Both the position numbers and the translations under genes were made by a program. From Gemmatimonadales bacterium (lineage in GTDB: Bacteria > Gemmatimonadota > Gemmatimonadetes > Gemmatimonadales > GWC2-71-9), in the NCBI GenBank assembly GCA_036265815.1, contig DATAOI010000056.1, positions 1 through 37,053 of the forward strand: 37,053 nt of DNA. Direction: 5' to 3'. How positions within the stretch are numbered: the first letter of the stretch is position 1; each line of letters begins with the position of its first letter. Under the pieces are notes generated by a model that ran no database searches, was not told the origin of the DNA, and saw only the letters and a program-made list of their open reading frames with translations. Shown here in pieces: positions 28,278 to 35,484 of this stretch.

Positions 28278-29260
28278 GTCCGGCGTCCTTTCGGGCCGAG
28301 CGGTGCGCTATCGGAGGGAGCGGAGCGGTTGTCCGAAACCGCCCCGAACAGCCCGGCCAGCTCTTCCGGGCCGAGGTCCCGCGGCCGCTCGATCACACCC
28401 GTGAGCCAGGCAGCGCGGCCCAGCACGGCCCCTGGGCTCATTCCCTGGGCCCGCAGCTCCCGGACGCCGGTATCGCTCGCGGCCTTACTCAACTTCTCGC
28501 CGGACGGCTTCCGGATCAACGGATGGTGCAGGAAGACCGGCGGCGTGCTCCGGCCGAGCAGGCGCCCGAGGCGCAACTGCCTGCCGGTGGAGCTCAGCAG
28601 GTCCTCCCCCCGGACGACCAGGTCAACGCCGTGGCGAAGATCGTCCACCACCACAGCCAACTGGTAGCTCCAGTTCCCCAGCCGGTCCCGCAGCAGGAGA
28701 TCGCCGCACTGCTGGTCCGGGTCCTGCCTCTGCTCGCCCAGCCGCGCATCGACAAACCGCTCCTCCCCGGGGTCGATGCGGACCCGGATGCTCCGGCCGG
28801 GGGCCGGGTCCAGCCCTCGGTTCCGGCACCTGCCCGGATAGCGGGTCTCCTCGTTGAACACGTCCCCCCCGTCCAGCGCAATGTCCTTGCGGGAGCAGTC
28901 GCAGGCGAAGACGCTGGCCGAGAGCCGTGAGAGGGCCGTCGCGTATGCGTCGCCGCAGTCGCTCTGCCGCAGGTTCGACGGGCCCGCCCGCAGGTGCTCG
29001 ACCGTTCCCTCGTCGGGCTCCAGGCCGAGCCAGGCGAGGTCATCCAGCAGCGCGGTTTCATACTCGGGGCGGCATCGCCCACGGTCATGGTCTTCCATCC
29101 GGAGCAGCACGCGGCCACCCAGCGCCCGCGCCACTCCCCAGACATAGACCGCGTTGGCCACATGGCCGAGGTGCAGATACCCGGTGGGACTCGGCGCGAA
29201 ACGGGTGCGGGGATGGGCCGGCAGACGGCGGGCAAGCGCCTCGAGATCGATGGCCGTCAC
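28274..29260 (-). CDS. gluQ: Glutamyl-Q tRNA(Asp) synthetase
   Basis: This shortened class I glutamyl-tRNA synthetase paralogue attaches Glu to queuosine at the anticodon wobble base of tRNA-Asp. It has the HIGH-type motif RFAPSPTGYLHLGH, the sequence LRMEDHDRGRCRPEY, the zinc ligands CDC...YPGRC in the C-x-C...Y-x3-C pattern typical of GluQ-RS, and the KMSKS-type GEKLSKAASDTG. It lacks the anticodon-binding domain of full GluRS. The GTG at 29260 is chosen because family members begin shortly before the HIGH motif; this gives 328 residues and leaves about 100 bp for divergent promoters. An in-frame ATG at 29365 would add 35 residues and overlap the start codon of the divergent gene. Neither has a clear ribosome-binding site. 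Confidence 0.88.
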   Translation of the reverse strand: MTAIDLEALARRLPAHPRTRFAPSPTGYLHLGHVANAVYVWGVARALGGRVLLRMEDHDRGRCRPEYETALLDDLAWLGLEPDEGTVEHLRAGPSNLRQSDCGDAYATALSRLSASVFACDCSRKDIALDGGDVFNEETRYPGRCRNRGLDPAPGRSIRVRIDPGEERFVDARLGEQRQDPDQQCGDLLLRDRLGNWSYQLAVVVDDLRHGVDLVVRGEDLLSSTGRQLRLGRLLGRSTPPVFLHHPLIRKPSGEKLSKAASDTGVRELRAQGMSPGAVLGRAAWLTGVIERPRDLGPEELAGLFGAVSDNRSAPSDSAPLGPKGRRT

Positions 29261-29363
29261 TGGCGAAGGATCGCGTGGTGCGGGCTCTTGCGATCCTGCC
29301 GTGCCTCGCACATCATCGCTCGATGCTTTCGACTCTTCGCCACGCCATTCCTGATCCCGCGTC

Positions 29364-30164
29364 ATGACTATCCGCGAAGTCATCGTCACCAGCCTCGGCG
29401 ACCTCATCGCCGAGGTCACGCCGACCGAGCCCGATCCGGCCACGGGTCGGCGGCGGGGCAGCGGAATTTATTGTGGTGGCGCAGACGCGTCGCTGCCCCT
29501 GCTCACCAGCCTCGACCAGCTCGGCGGCACCTCCCGGCCGCACAGCAAGGGCGATCTGGAAGAGTACATCCTGCGAAATTTCATCCGCTATTCCAGACCC
29601 TATTTCTCTACTCCTCCGGTGAACGACTGGGAGGTGCTGGTGGCTGCCCAGCATCACGGCCTGCCGACACGGCTCCTGGACTGGACCTACTCACCCCTGG
29701 TCGCGGCACACTTCGCCACGGTCGAAACCGGGGCGGGCACCGACCGGGCGATCTGGCGGCTCGACTGGAAGCAGGTCCACCGGCGGTTCGGTCTGCCCGA
29801 GCTGGCGCTGCTGATCCAGGACCTGGAAGGACTCTTCGGCCAGGCGCGGCCGTTCACGCCCTGGTCGCTCTTTGGCGGCGCGGACCGGGAACAGCGGCCG
29901 TTCGCCTGCATGCTGGAACCGCCCTCGCTCGACGCCAGGATCGTGGCGCAGTCGGCCACCTTTACCCTCTGCTCGGACAAGCGGCAGCCGTTCGACCGCT
30001 TCCTCGATCAGCACGGGTTGGGGCAGACGCTCACCAAGTTCGTGATTCCCGCCCATGATGCCGCGCGGCTCCGCGACCAGCTCGACCTGGTGAGCGTGGA
30101 CGAGCGGCGCCTCTTCCCCGACCTCGATGGGGTCGCGGCCCACCTGCGGCGCTACTACTCCTGA
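29364..30164 (+). CDS. FRG-domain protein
   Basis: This 266-residue protein has no signal peptide. It matches the FRG-domain pattern: an N-terminal IYCGGADASLPLLTSLDQLG that corresponds to the family's FRGxxxxxxPLLPSL segment, then LEEYILRNFIRYSRPYF, and the strongest block, WEVLVAAQHHGLPTRLLDWT, followed by SPLVAAHFAT. The eponymous FRG is replaced by YCGG. The molecular function of FRG domains is poorly known; they occur alone and inside larger proteins, and some are suspected toxins or defence components. Nothing adjacent identifies a partner. It is divergent from gluQ and its last 10 bp overlap the convergent downstream gene. Confidence 0.8.
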   Translation: MTIREVIVTSLGDLIAEVTPTEPDPATGRRRGSGIYCGGADASLPLLTSLDQLGGTSRPHSKGDLEEYILRNFIRYSRPYFSTPPVNDWEVLVAAQHHGLPTRLLDWTYSPLVAAHFATVETGAGTDRAIWRLDWKQVHRRFGLPELALLIQDLEGLFGQARPFTPWSLFGGADREQRPFACMLEPPSLDARIVAQSATFTLCSDKRQPFDRFLDQHGLGQTLTKFVIPAHDAARLRDQLDLVSVDERRLFPDLDGVAAHLRRYYS

Positions 30165-30538
30165 GTGGGGCGCCGGTGGCCGACCAGCTTCACCGCCACC
30201 TGCTGCTCCACGTTCTCCGTCCGGGTCAGCAACCACTCGTAGCCGTCGCGGGGCGCGCTGATGGGATGCACCGCGACGAAATCACCGGCCTGCCAGGACC
30301 CGGTCGTCGCGCGATCCGAGATATCCACCTCCCAGAGGCTGCCGTCCTCCAGGGTCAGGTAACGCCCATCATCGGTCACGGCCCGCACGTCGAATCCGAG
30401 CGGAACCCGGACGGCGCCACACGCCCAATCCGACAGACAGGACGCCGGGCCGGCGGTGGCGGTCTCCTGGCCCATCAGCGGAACGAGCGGCGCGGCAAGC
30501 AGGAACGAAACGACGAAGACCCGGGGGACGGACTGCAT
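30155..30538 (-). CDS. Small exported protein of unknown function
   Basis: This 127-residue protein has a signal peptide (VFVVSFLLAAPLVPLMGQ) and then a small beta-rich domain: CGAVRVPLGFDVRAVTDD, YLTLEDGSLWEVDI, WQAGDFVAVHP and YEWLLTRTENVEQQVAVKL. Two Cys residues (SCLSDWAC) near the mature N-terminus could form a disulfide. The alternating strands with a GDxVxV turn suggest a small barrel, but I do not recognise a family. The ATG at 30538 has GGAGG 8 nt upstream; the in-frame codons beyond that have no support. It is probably the last gene of the run from the alkaline-phosphatase gene (50-bp gap) and overlaps the FRG gene tail-to-tail. Confidence 0.7.
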   Translation of the reverse strand: MQSVPRVFVVSFLLAAPLVPLMGQETATAGPASCLSDWACGAVRVPLGFDVRAVTDDGRYLTLEDGSLWEVDISDRATTGSWQAGDFVAVHPISAPRDGYEWLLTRTENVEQQVAVKLVGHRRPTQE

Positions 30539-30588
30539 CGAGGTACCCTCCATGGGGGATATCTGGATGATACAGCGGTTCAGGCGCT

Positions 30589-32172
30589 TCAGTGGAGCGG
30601 CAGGACCTCGGGAAGAGGCACCCCGTCCAGCGCCTCCGCCGGCCGGAGTCCGAGCAGCGCGGCCAGTGTCGGGGCGATGTCCACGGTGTCTATCGGCCGG
30701 TGGATGACCGCGGGGCGGACTCCCCGTCCCATGAAGGCGATCGGCACCTCCAAATCGGCGGGGGCGGTGCTCCCGTGCTCGGCGATGAGCTGGTCGGGAG
30801 GCGACCAGACGAACCCTGGCCTGAGGGAGGCACAGAGCAGCCAGCCGTGTCCCGGCGGGATCGTCCGGCGCCACAGGGCGGCCTCTGGGTCATGAGGTGG
30901 GCTGCTGCGAAGCGACGCGGGGGTGTAGACCCGGCGTACGCCGGTCCGTCGAGTGGCCTGGGCGGCGAGCGCCGCCGCGAGGCTGTCGAGCTTCACTCCC
31001 CGGGACCGGAGCGCCGCGGTGTCGGCGGAGAGCAGGCCGCTGTCGAAGTCGAGCGCCGGACTCGCGGACCAGAAATGGGAGAGAGCTCCCTGCGCGGAGG
31101 CCACCAGATCGTCCAGCGACACCCGTCCGAGTCCGGGAGACCGTTCGGGAAACGACTGAACCCCGTGGTCGGCGGTGAGCACCACCAGGGTCCGTCCGCC
31201 GGGAACGGACTTGGCCAGTGCCTCCATGAACCAGCCGAGCCAGCGATCCAATCGGAGCAGATGGTCGTGCAGCTCCCGGCTGTCCGGGCCGAAGGCGTGG
31301 CCGACGGCGTCGGTGGTGGAGAGCGAAATGGTGAGCAGATCGGGCCGGGCCCGCGCGCCCAGCCCCAGCGCGTGTACGCCCTCCAGCGCGAATGCGAGAG
31401 TGAGCGAGTCCATCCAGGGATAGCGCTGAAAGGCGCGCGCGGTCTCGACCGGATCGTCCGGGAACGGATGGGGAAAGGCGACCTCGTGTCCGCCGTTCTC
31501 GTACGGCGCGCTATCCGGCTCGGCGTACTCCCCGGCGGGGAGCAGCGGCGTCCAGGCGCGCCCGGCGAACCGTTCGGCGGAATGGCGCGCGTTGAACGCC
31601 TGGACCCAGCCGGGCAGCGAGTCAGCGTAATAGCGGCTGGTGGTGAATCGGCCGTCCACCCACCAGTACACCGGTGCCCGCGCCCGTCCGACCAGCAGAA
31701 TAGCGCCGCGATCCTTGCGGGACACCGAGAGGACCCGGGTGTCGGGATCGGCGGCACGCATCCAATCGTAGAGGGTGGTGCCGCGGAACTTCCTGGGTGA
31801 GGCGCCGGGGGCGCTGGCCGACCCAAGGATCGGCGCGTCCGAATCGGCGACGCCCCGCTGATTGCTCACGATGCCGGTATGCGCCGGATCCCGGCCGGAC
31901 AGAATGGTGGAGTGTCCCGGGGCGGTCTCGGTAATCGCGTGATCCTGGCGGGCGTGATCGAAGAACGCCGCGGCGTCGAGAATCCGGCGGAACCCGCCGG
32001 TAAATTGGCGGGCGTATCGCGGCAGGTAGTCCGGGCGAAGCTGATCGACGGCGATCACGACCACGAGCGCGGGATCGGAACTCGTTGGAGCGGCACCTGG
32101 CCGCTGGGCCGCGGCAGTGACGGCCAAAAGGAGGCCGAGCAAGCCCCACAGCGGGGCTCGCGCGCGTCTCAC
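30589..32172 (-). CDS. Exported PafA-like alkaline phosphatase-superfamily enzyme
   Basis: This 527-residue protein has a signal peptide (LWGLLGLLLAVTAAAQ) and an alkaline phosphatase/phosphodiesterase-superfamily domain. Visible metal-site and nucleophile motifs are VIAVDQLRPDYL (near 40-50), the Thr-nucleophile segment AITETAPGHSTILSG (near 79-93), STTDAVGHAFGPDS with Asp and His ligands, and LTADHGVQSF. It most resembles PafA-type phosphomonoesterases, which release phosphate from many substrates in the periplasm, but a phosphodiesterase role cannot be excluded. The start is GTG, overlapping the stop of the upstream M61 peptidase gene by 4 bp (GTGA), so the two should be translationally coupled. 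Confidence 0.9.
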   Translation of the reverse strand: MRRARAPLWGLLGLLLAVTAAAQRPGAAPTSSDPALVVVIAVDQLRPDYLPRYARQFTGGFRRILDAAAFFDHARQDHAITETAPGHSTILSGRDPAHTGIVSNQRGVADSDAPILGSASAPGASPRKFRGTTLYDWMRAADPDTRVLSVSRKDRGAILLVGRARAPVYWWVDGRFTTSRYYADSLPGWVQAFNARHSAERFAGRAWTPLLPAGEYAEPDSAPYENGGHEVAFPHPFPDDPVETARAFQRYPWMDSLTLAFALEGVHALGLGARARPDLLTISLSTTDAVGHAFGPDSRELHDHLLRLDRWLGWFMEALAKSVPGGRTLVVLTADHGVQSFPERSPGLGRVSLDDLVASAQGALSHFWSASPALDFDSGLLSADTAALRSRGVKLDSLAAALAAQATRRTGVRRVYTPASLRSSPPHDPEAALWRRTIPPGHGWLLCASLRPGFVWSPPDQLIAEHGSTAPADLEVPIAFMGRGVRPAVIHRPIDTVDIAPTLAALLGLRPAEALDGVPLPEVLPLH

Positions 32173-33713
32173 GTGGCGCCGCGCGGCTTCCGGCCCAGCC
32201 AGGCCTCGCGCAGGAGCCGCTGCTGGTCGGTGGGGTTGGGATCGATCTCGAACCGGTCCGGGTTGCCGTCTTGGTCCTCGACCAGGGTGATCCCCAGCTT
32301 CGCGTAGTACTCCTTGATCGGCAGCCGCTGTGCGTGCCAGACGTAGTGGTCGAAGAAGTCGCGGATCTGCGGGTAGGTCATCGCGACCAGGGTATCGACA
32401 AAGGTCGACTCGGGGAATGCGCGCCGCTTGCCGTACCGGTGGGTCAGATCCAGGATCACGTCCTCCAGCCCGCGCTGTCCCTTGGAAAGCTCCAGCAGAC
32501 GGATGTCGAGCAATCCTGCGGCCAGCGCTCCCCGCATGTAGATGTTCCCGTACTGCCGCTGTCCCGAGTCGCTGTAGGAGGTGAGGGAGAGCTCGCGAAG
32601 GCTGTAGGTGCTGTCGAAGTTATGCCGGTCGTTCTGCATCTTGGTAATGACCGTGTGGAGATACTCCTCAGGACTCTTGAGGCCGGAGCGAAGCTGCATG
32701 GCTTGAGCGGCCCACTCGGTGGTGCCTTCGTACAGCCAGACGTGCTGCGATGGCACCGGGGTCACGAAGTTGAAGTGTTCCACGATCTCGCTGTGAATGT
32801 TGAGCGGTGTCACGACGTGGAAGAACTCGTGCGCGGCGATGTCGGTGACCCGCTTTCCCAGGGAATCGGTGAACGCTCCCTCTTTCATGACGTACTCGGA
32901 GCTGAACGAGTGCTCCCAAGCTCCGGCATTGGCATCGCCGAAGGTGTAGAGAAAGGTATAGTGGTCGACCGGGAGCTTGCCCAGGAAGTGTCCCGCGGCG
33001 TCCAGCATGGCGTGCATGGCGCTGAGCAGCTGGGACGACTTGATGAGATCGGTCTTGGAATAGGTGAAGATCTCGACCGGCACGCCGGTCACCATCACCT
33101 TGGCCCGGGAGAGCCGTCCCAGCAGGATCGGCGAATCCACCAGCTGATCGTAGCTCTCGACCCGGTAGGCGCCGGTCGAATCGCGGGTGAGCGGCGTGCC
33201 GATCTTCCAGCGGCGCGGATACAGCAGCCGGAGGCGGATGGGCGCGGCCTGCAGCCCTGTCGGATAGCCGATCACGTCGTGCGGATTAATGAGTGCGTGA
33301 TCGGGCCCGAGTGAGGTGCCGCACATGAGGTAGATGGGATGCTCCGTCAGCTGCGCGTCCCAGCTTTCCGCCACGGTGTAGCGGACCGTCCGCACGGCCG
33401 CGGGTTTGGACAGGCGCCACTGGTTGACCGAGACCTGTTCGGCCGGCACCCGCCGGCCCTGCGCGTCGAACGCCTGGAAGCTGCGCACCAGGCGGCCCAC
33501 GTCCATGACTTCGTAGGTGCCCGGCGCGGTCGAGGCGAACTGGTAGACGGCGTTCTCATCGGTGAGCCCGCGGACCTGAAGGGTCACCCGGAACAGGTCG
33601 TCGGCCCGGTGGTTAAGATCGATGGAGTAGGTCAGCGACGGGTGCTGTGCGGCCGCGGGTCGGGACGGGATGGCCAGAGAAAGGATGAAGAGCCATGGCA
33701 GTCGTCGAGTCAT
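32169..33713 (-). CDS. Second exported M61-family peptidase
   Basis: This 514-residue protein has a signal peptide (LPWLFILSLAIPSRPAAAQ), an N-terminal beta domain (LTYSIDLNHRADDLFRVTLQ), and the zinc motif HEFFHVV (H295, E296, H299) with the third ligand in LYEGTTEWAA. Unlike the other M61 gene in this window it ends without a recognisable PDZ domain and is about 100 residues shorter. The ATG at 33713 has GGAA 8 nt upstream; the frame stays open far upstream through antisense of the MFS gene, but those residues are not a real extension. Coupled by a GTGA overlap to the phosphatase gene. Likely role: periplasmic peptide degradation. Confidence 0.9.
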   Translation of the reverse strand: MTRRLPWLFILSLAIPSRPAAAQHPSLTYSIDLNHRADDLFRVTLQVRGLTDENAVYQFASTAPGTYEVMDVGRLVRSFQAFDAQGRRVPAEQVSVNQWRLSKPAAVRTVRYTVAESWDAQLTEHPIYLMCGTSLGPDHALINPHDVIGYPTGLQAAPIRLRLLYPRRWKIGTPLTRDSTGAYRVESYDQLVDSPILLGRLSRAKVMVTGVPVEIFTYSKTDLIKSSQLLSAMHAMLDAAGHFLGKLPVDHYTFLYTFGDANAGAWEHSFSSEYVMKEGAFTDSLGKRVTDIAAHEFFHVVTPLNIHSEIVEHFNFVTPVPSQHVWLYEGTTEWAAQAMQLRSGLKSPEEYLHTVITKMQNDRHNFDSTYSLRELSLTSYSDSGQRQYGNIYMRGALAAGLLDIRLLELSKGQRGLEDVILDLTHRYGKRRAFPESTFVDTLVAMTYPQIRDFFDHYVWHAQRLPIKEYYAKLGITLVEDQDGNPDRFEIDPNPTDQQRLLREAWLGRKPRGAT

Positions 33714-33814
33714 GGAACATTTCCGGTCGAGGGGTGTGGGCGGACGAAGCCGCGGCTGTAGATGCCAACGGGAATCCGAGCTGCCAGGTTTCACCCTGAG
33801 CGTACCTGCCGCCC

Positions 33815-35140
33815 TCACCCGAGCTGGACGGTCGACTCCACCACCGGCGGCGCGATGATCCCCTGCCGCACGTAGATCGGCCGGATCAGCTCCCGCATCC
33901 GAGGCAGGCGCGCGGCAAACCACGCGGCCCCCGCGAGGCACACCCCGCCACCGAGCACAATGGTGGTCGGCGCTCCCAGGTGGTCGGCCAGGACGCCGGC
34001 GAGCAGGCTCCCGATCGGCGCGGTGCCGAGGAATGCCATGGTGTAGAACGCCATTACCCTGCCCCGCAGGTGCTCCTCGGTGATCGTCTGTACGATGGTG
34101 TTGGTGGCGGCGAGCGACACCATGAATCCGGCGCCGACCAGCGGCAGGATGAGCAGCGAGAGCCAGAGCCGTCGCGACAGGCCAAAGGCCACCAGTCCGA
34201 GACCGAACACCGTCGACGCGATGACGATCACCCGGCCCAGCCCGAGCACGGTCTGCCGCCAGGCCAGGTAGACGGCCCCGCCCAGCGCACCCATTCCTGA
34301 CGCCGTCATGAGCAGGCCGAGGGTATGGGGGCCGCCGTGCAGGACCTTGGCGGCGATGGCCGGCATCAGCACGGCGTACGGCACCCCCATGGTGCTCACC
34401 ACGGCCAGCAGAATCAGCACGGTCCGGATCGGCACAAACCCGCTGACATAGCGGAAGCCGGCTGCCAGGTCCTCCAGCAGCCGGGTCTCCGGTCGAGGCC
34501 GGCGGGACGGTATCACCTGCATGGCCAGGAGGGACGCGATCACCGCCAGATAGGAGATCGCGTCCACCATGAAGCACCAGCCCTCCCCGACCATGGCAAT
34601 GAGCACCCCTCCGATGGAGGGGCCGAGCACCCGGCTGGCGTTCACCATCGTCGAGTTGAGCGCTATGGCGTTGGGCAGGTCGGCGCGATCCTCGATCATG
34701 TCGACGACGAACGCCTGGCGGGCCGGTGTGTCGAAGGCGTTGATCACGCCTTGCAGCACCTGCAGAACCAGCACCTCGACTACCGTGATGATGCCGGAAA
34801 GCGCGAGCAGCGCCAGGGTCAGCGATTGCAGCATCGAGAGCACCTGGGTCGCGACCAGGACCCGGTGGCGGTCCCATCGATCCACGAACACGCCGGCCAG
34901 CGGTGCCAGGAACAGCGTCGGAATCTGCCCGCAGAAGCCGACGACCCCGAGGAGAAGAGCGGAGCCGGTGAGCCGGTACACCAGCCAGCTGGTGGCGATC
35001 CGGGTAATCCAGGTGCCGACCAGCGAGAGACTCTGTCCGGCGAAGAAGAGCCGGTAGTTGCGGTGCCGGAGCGCACGAACTGGCGAGGGGCGTCTGCCTG
35101 GAGGCGTTCCGGCGGCCGTCGCGGGAGGTGACTGAGGCAC
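33815..35140 (-). CDS. MFS exporter (EntS/MFS_3-like)
   Basis: This 441-residue inner-membrane protein has about 12 membrane segments. Family features: RALRHRNYRLFFAGQSLSLVGTW at the N-terminus (quoted in part: NYRLFFAGQSLSLVGTW), LAGVFVDRWDRHRVL (loop 2-3 motif A) near 80-94, and AFDTPARQAFVVDMI near 135. These match the MFS_3 group that includes the enterobactin exporter EntS and many proteins annotated as drug or metabolite exporters. The second half repeats the layout (FGLSRRLWLSLLILPLVG, HLRGRVMAFYTMAFLG). The substrate is unknown. The start is GTG at 35140, preceded 8 bp upstream by the stop of a possible small ORF. Confidence 0.9.
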   Translation of the reverse strand: MPQSPPATAAGTPPGRRPSPVRALRHRNYRLFFAGQSLSLVGTWITRIATSWLVYRLTGSALLLGVVGFCGQIPTLFLAPLAGVFVDRWDRHRVLVATQVLSMLQSLTLALLALSGIITVVEVLVLQVLQGVINAFDTPARQAFVVDMIEDRADLPNAIALNSTMVNASRVLGPSIGGVLIAMVGEGWCFMVDAISYLAVIASLLAMQVIPSRRPRPETRLLEDLAAGFRYVSGFVPIRTVLILLAVVSTMGVPYAVLMPAIAAKVLHGGPHTLGLLMTASGMGALGGAVYLAWRQTVLGLGRVIVIASTVFGLGLVAFGLSRRLWLSLLILPLVGAGFMVSLAATNTIVQTITEEHLRGRVMAFYTMAFLGTAPIGSLLAGVLADHLGAPTTIVLGGGVCLAGAAWFAARLPRMRELIRPIYVRQGIIAPPVVESTVQLG

Positions 35141-35148
35141 CGACCGCG

Positions 35149-35292
35149 CTACCCTGCGTCCGCCAGCGTGAACAGGTCCGCCGACGTGAACCTCCCCACC
35201 TTGGCGGAGGGTAGCTCGGGCCGCCAGTCAGGAGCCGGCGGCAGGTCGTCATCGGCGAAGGTCTCACAGCATGGATCGAGCGGTCGGGTCAT
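35149..35292 (-). CDS. Possible 47-residue acidic small protein
   Basis: An ATG-to-TAG frame encodes a 47-residue acidic peptide beginning MTRPLDPCCETFADDDLPP and ending FTSADLFTLADAG. It ends 8 bp before the MFS start, so it could be the first gene of that transcript or a leader peptide. It has no signal or membrane segment and no known family was recognised. The ribosome-binding site is weak (TTACGG). Support is the neat spacing to the MFS gene, the non-random acidic composition, and the lack of any other gene on this stretch. Confidence 0.4.
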   Translation of the reverse strand: MTRPLDPCCETFADDDLPPAPDWRPELPSAKVGRFTSADLFTLADAG

Positions 35293-35374
35293 GCCGTAAG
35301 CTAAACCGGAGCGAGCGGGTGGCAGGAATGGACCTTTTCCGAGGCTCCTTCAGGCTGCCAAGGACGCGAGTGGC

Positions 35375-35480
35375 CTAATGCTCGCTCACCAGCCGCTAGA
35401 AGCGCGGGTCGCCGCGTAGCGGGGCGAAGGTGGGATCGATCCGGAGCCAGCCGGGCAAGGTAGTAGGGGATCTTGAGCAG
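35375..35480 (-). pseudogene. Remnant resembling a Ser/Thr-kinase/TPR protein C-terminus
   Basis: On the minus strand, just after the stop of the HELTHAWQ gene, LLKIPYYL is followed by one extra base (35456) and then, in a new frame, PGWLRIDPTFAPLRGDPRF, a TAG stop (35398-35396), RLVSEH and TAG. From memory this strongly resembles the conserved C-terminal tail (LLxIPxxLSPxWLRxDPxFxPLRxxPRFxxLV) of kinase/TPR-type proteins common in Gemmatimonadota and Acidobacteria. Relative to that tail, two bases appear lost after YYL and a Gln codon has become TAG. It has no start or N-terminal part. It looks like a decayed gene end left by rearrangement. Confidence 0.6.
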
Positions 35481-35484
35481 CTAC

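Noticed and set aside
33714-35267. N-terminal extension of the second M61 peptidase frame by about 500 codons
   Set aside because: This part overlaps the MFS exporter gene on the same strand in another frame, is Arg/Gly/Pro-rich and precedes a clear signal peptide with its own start.
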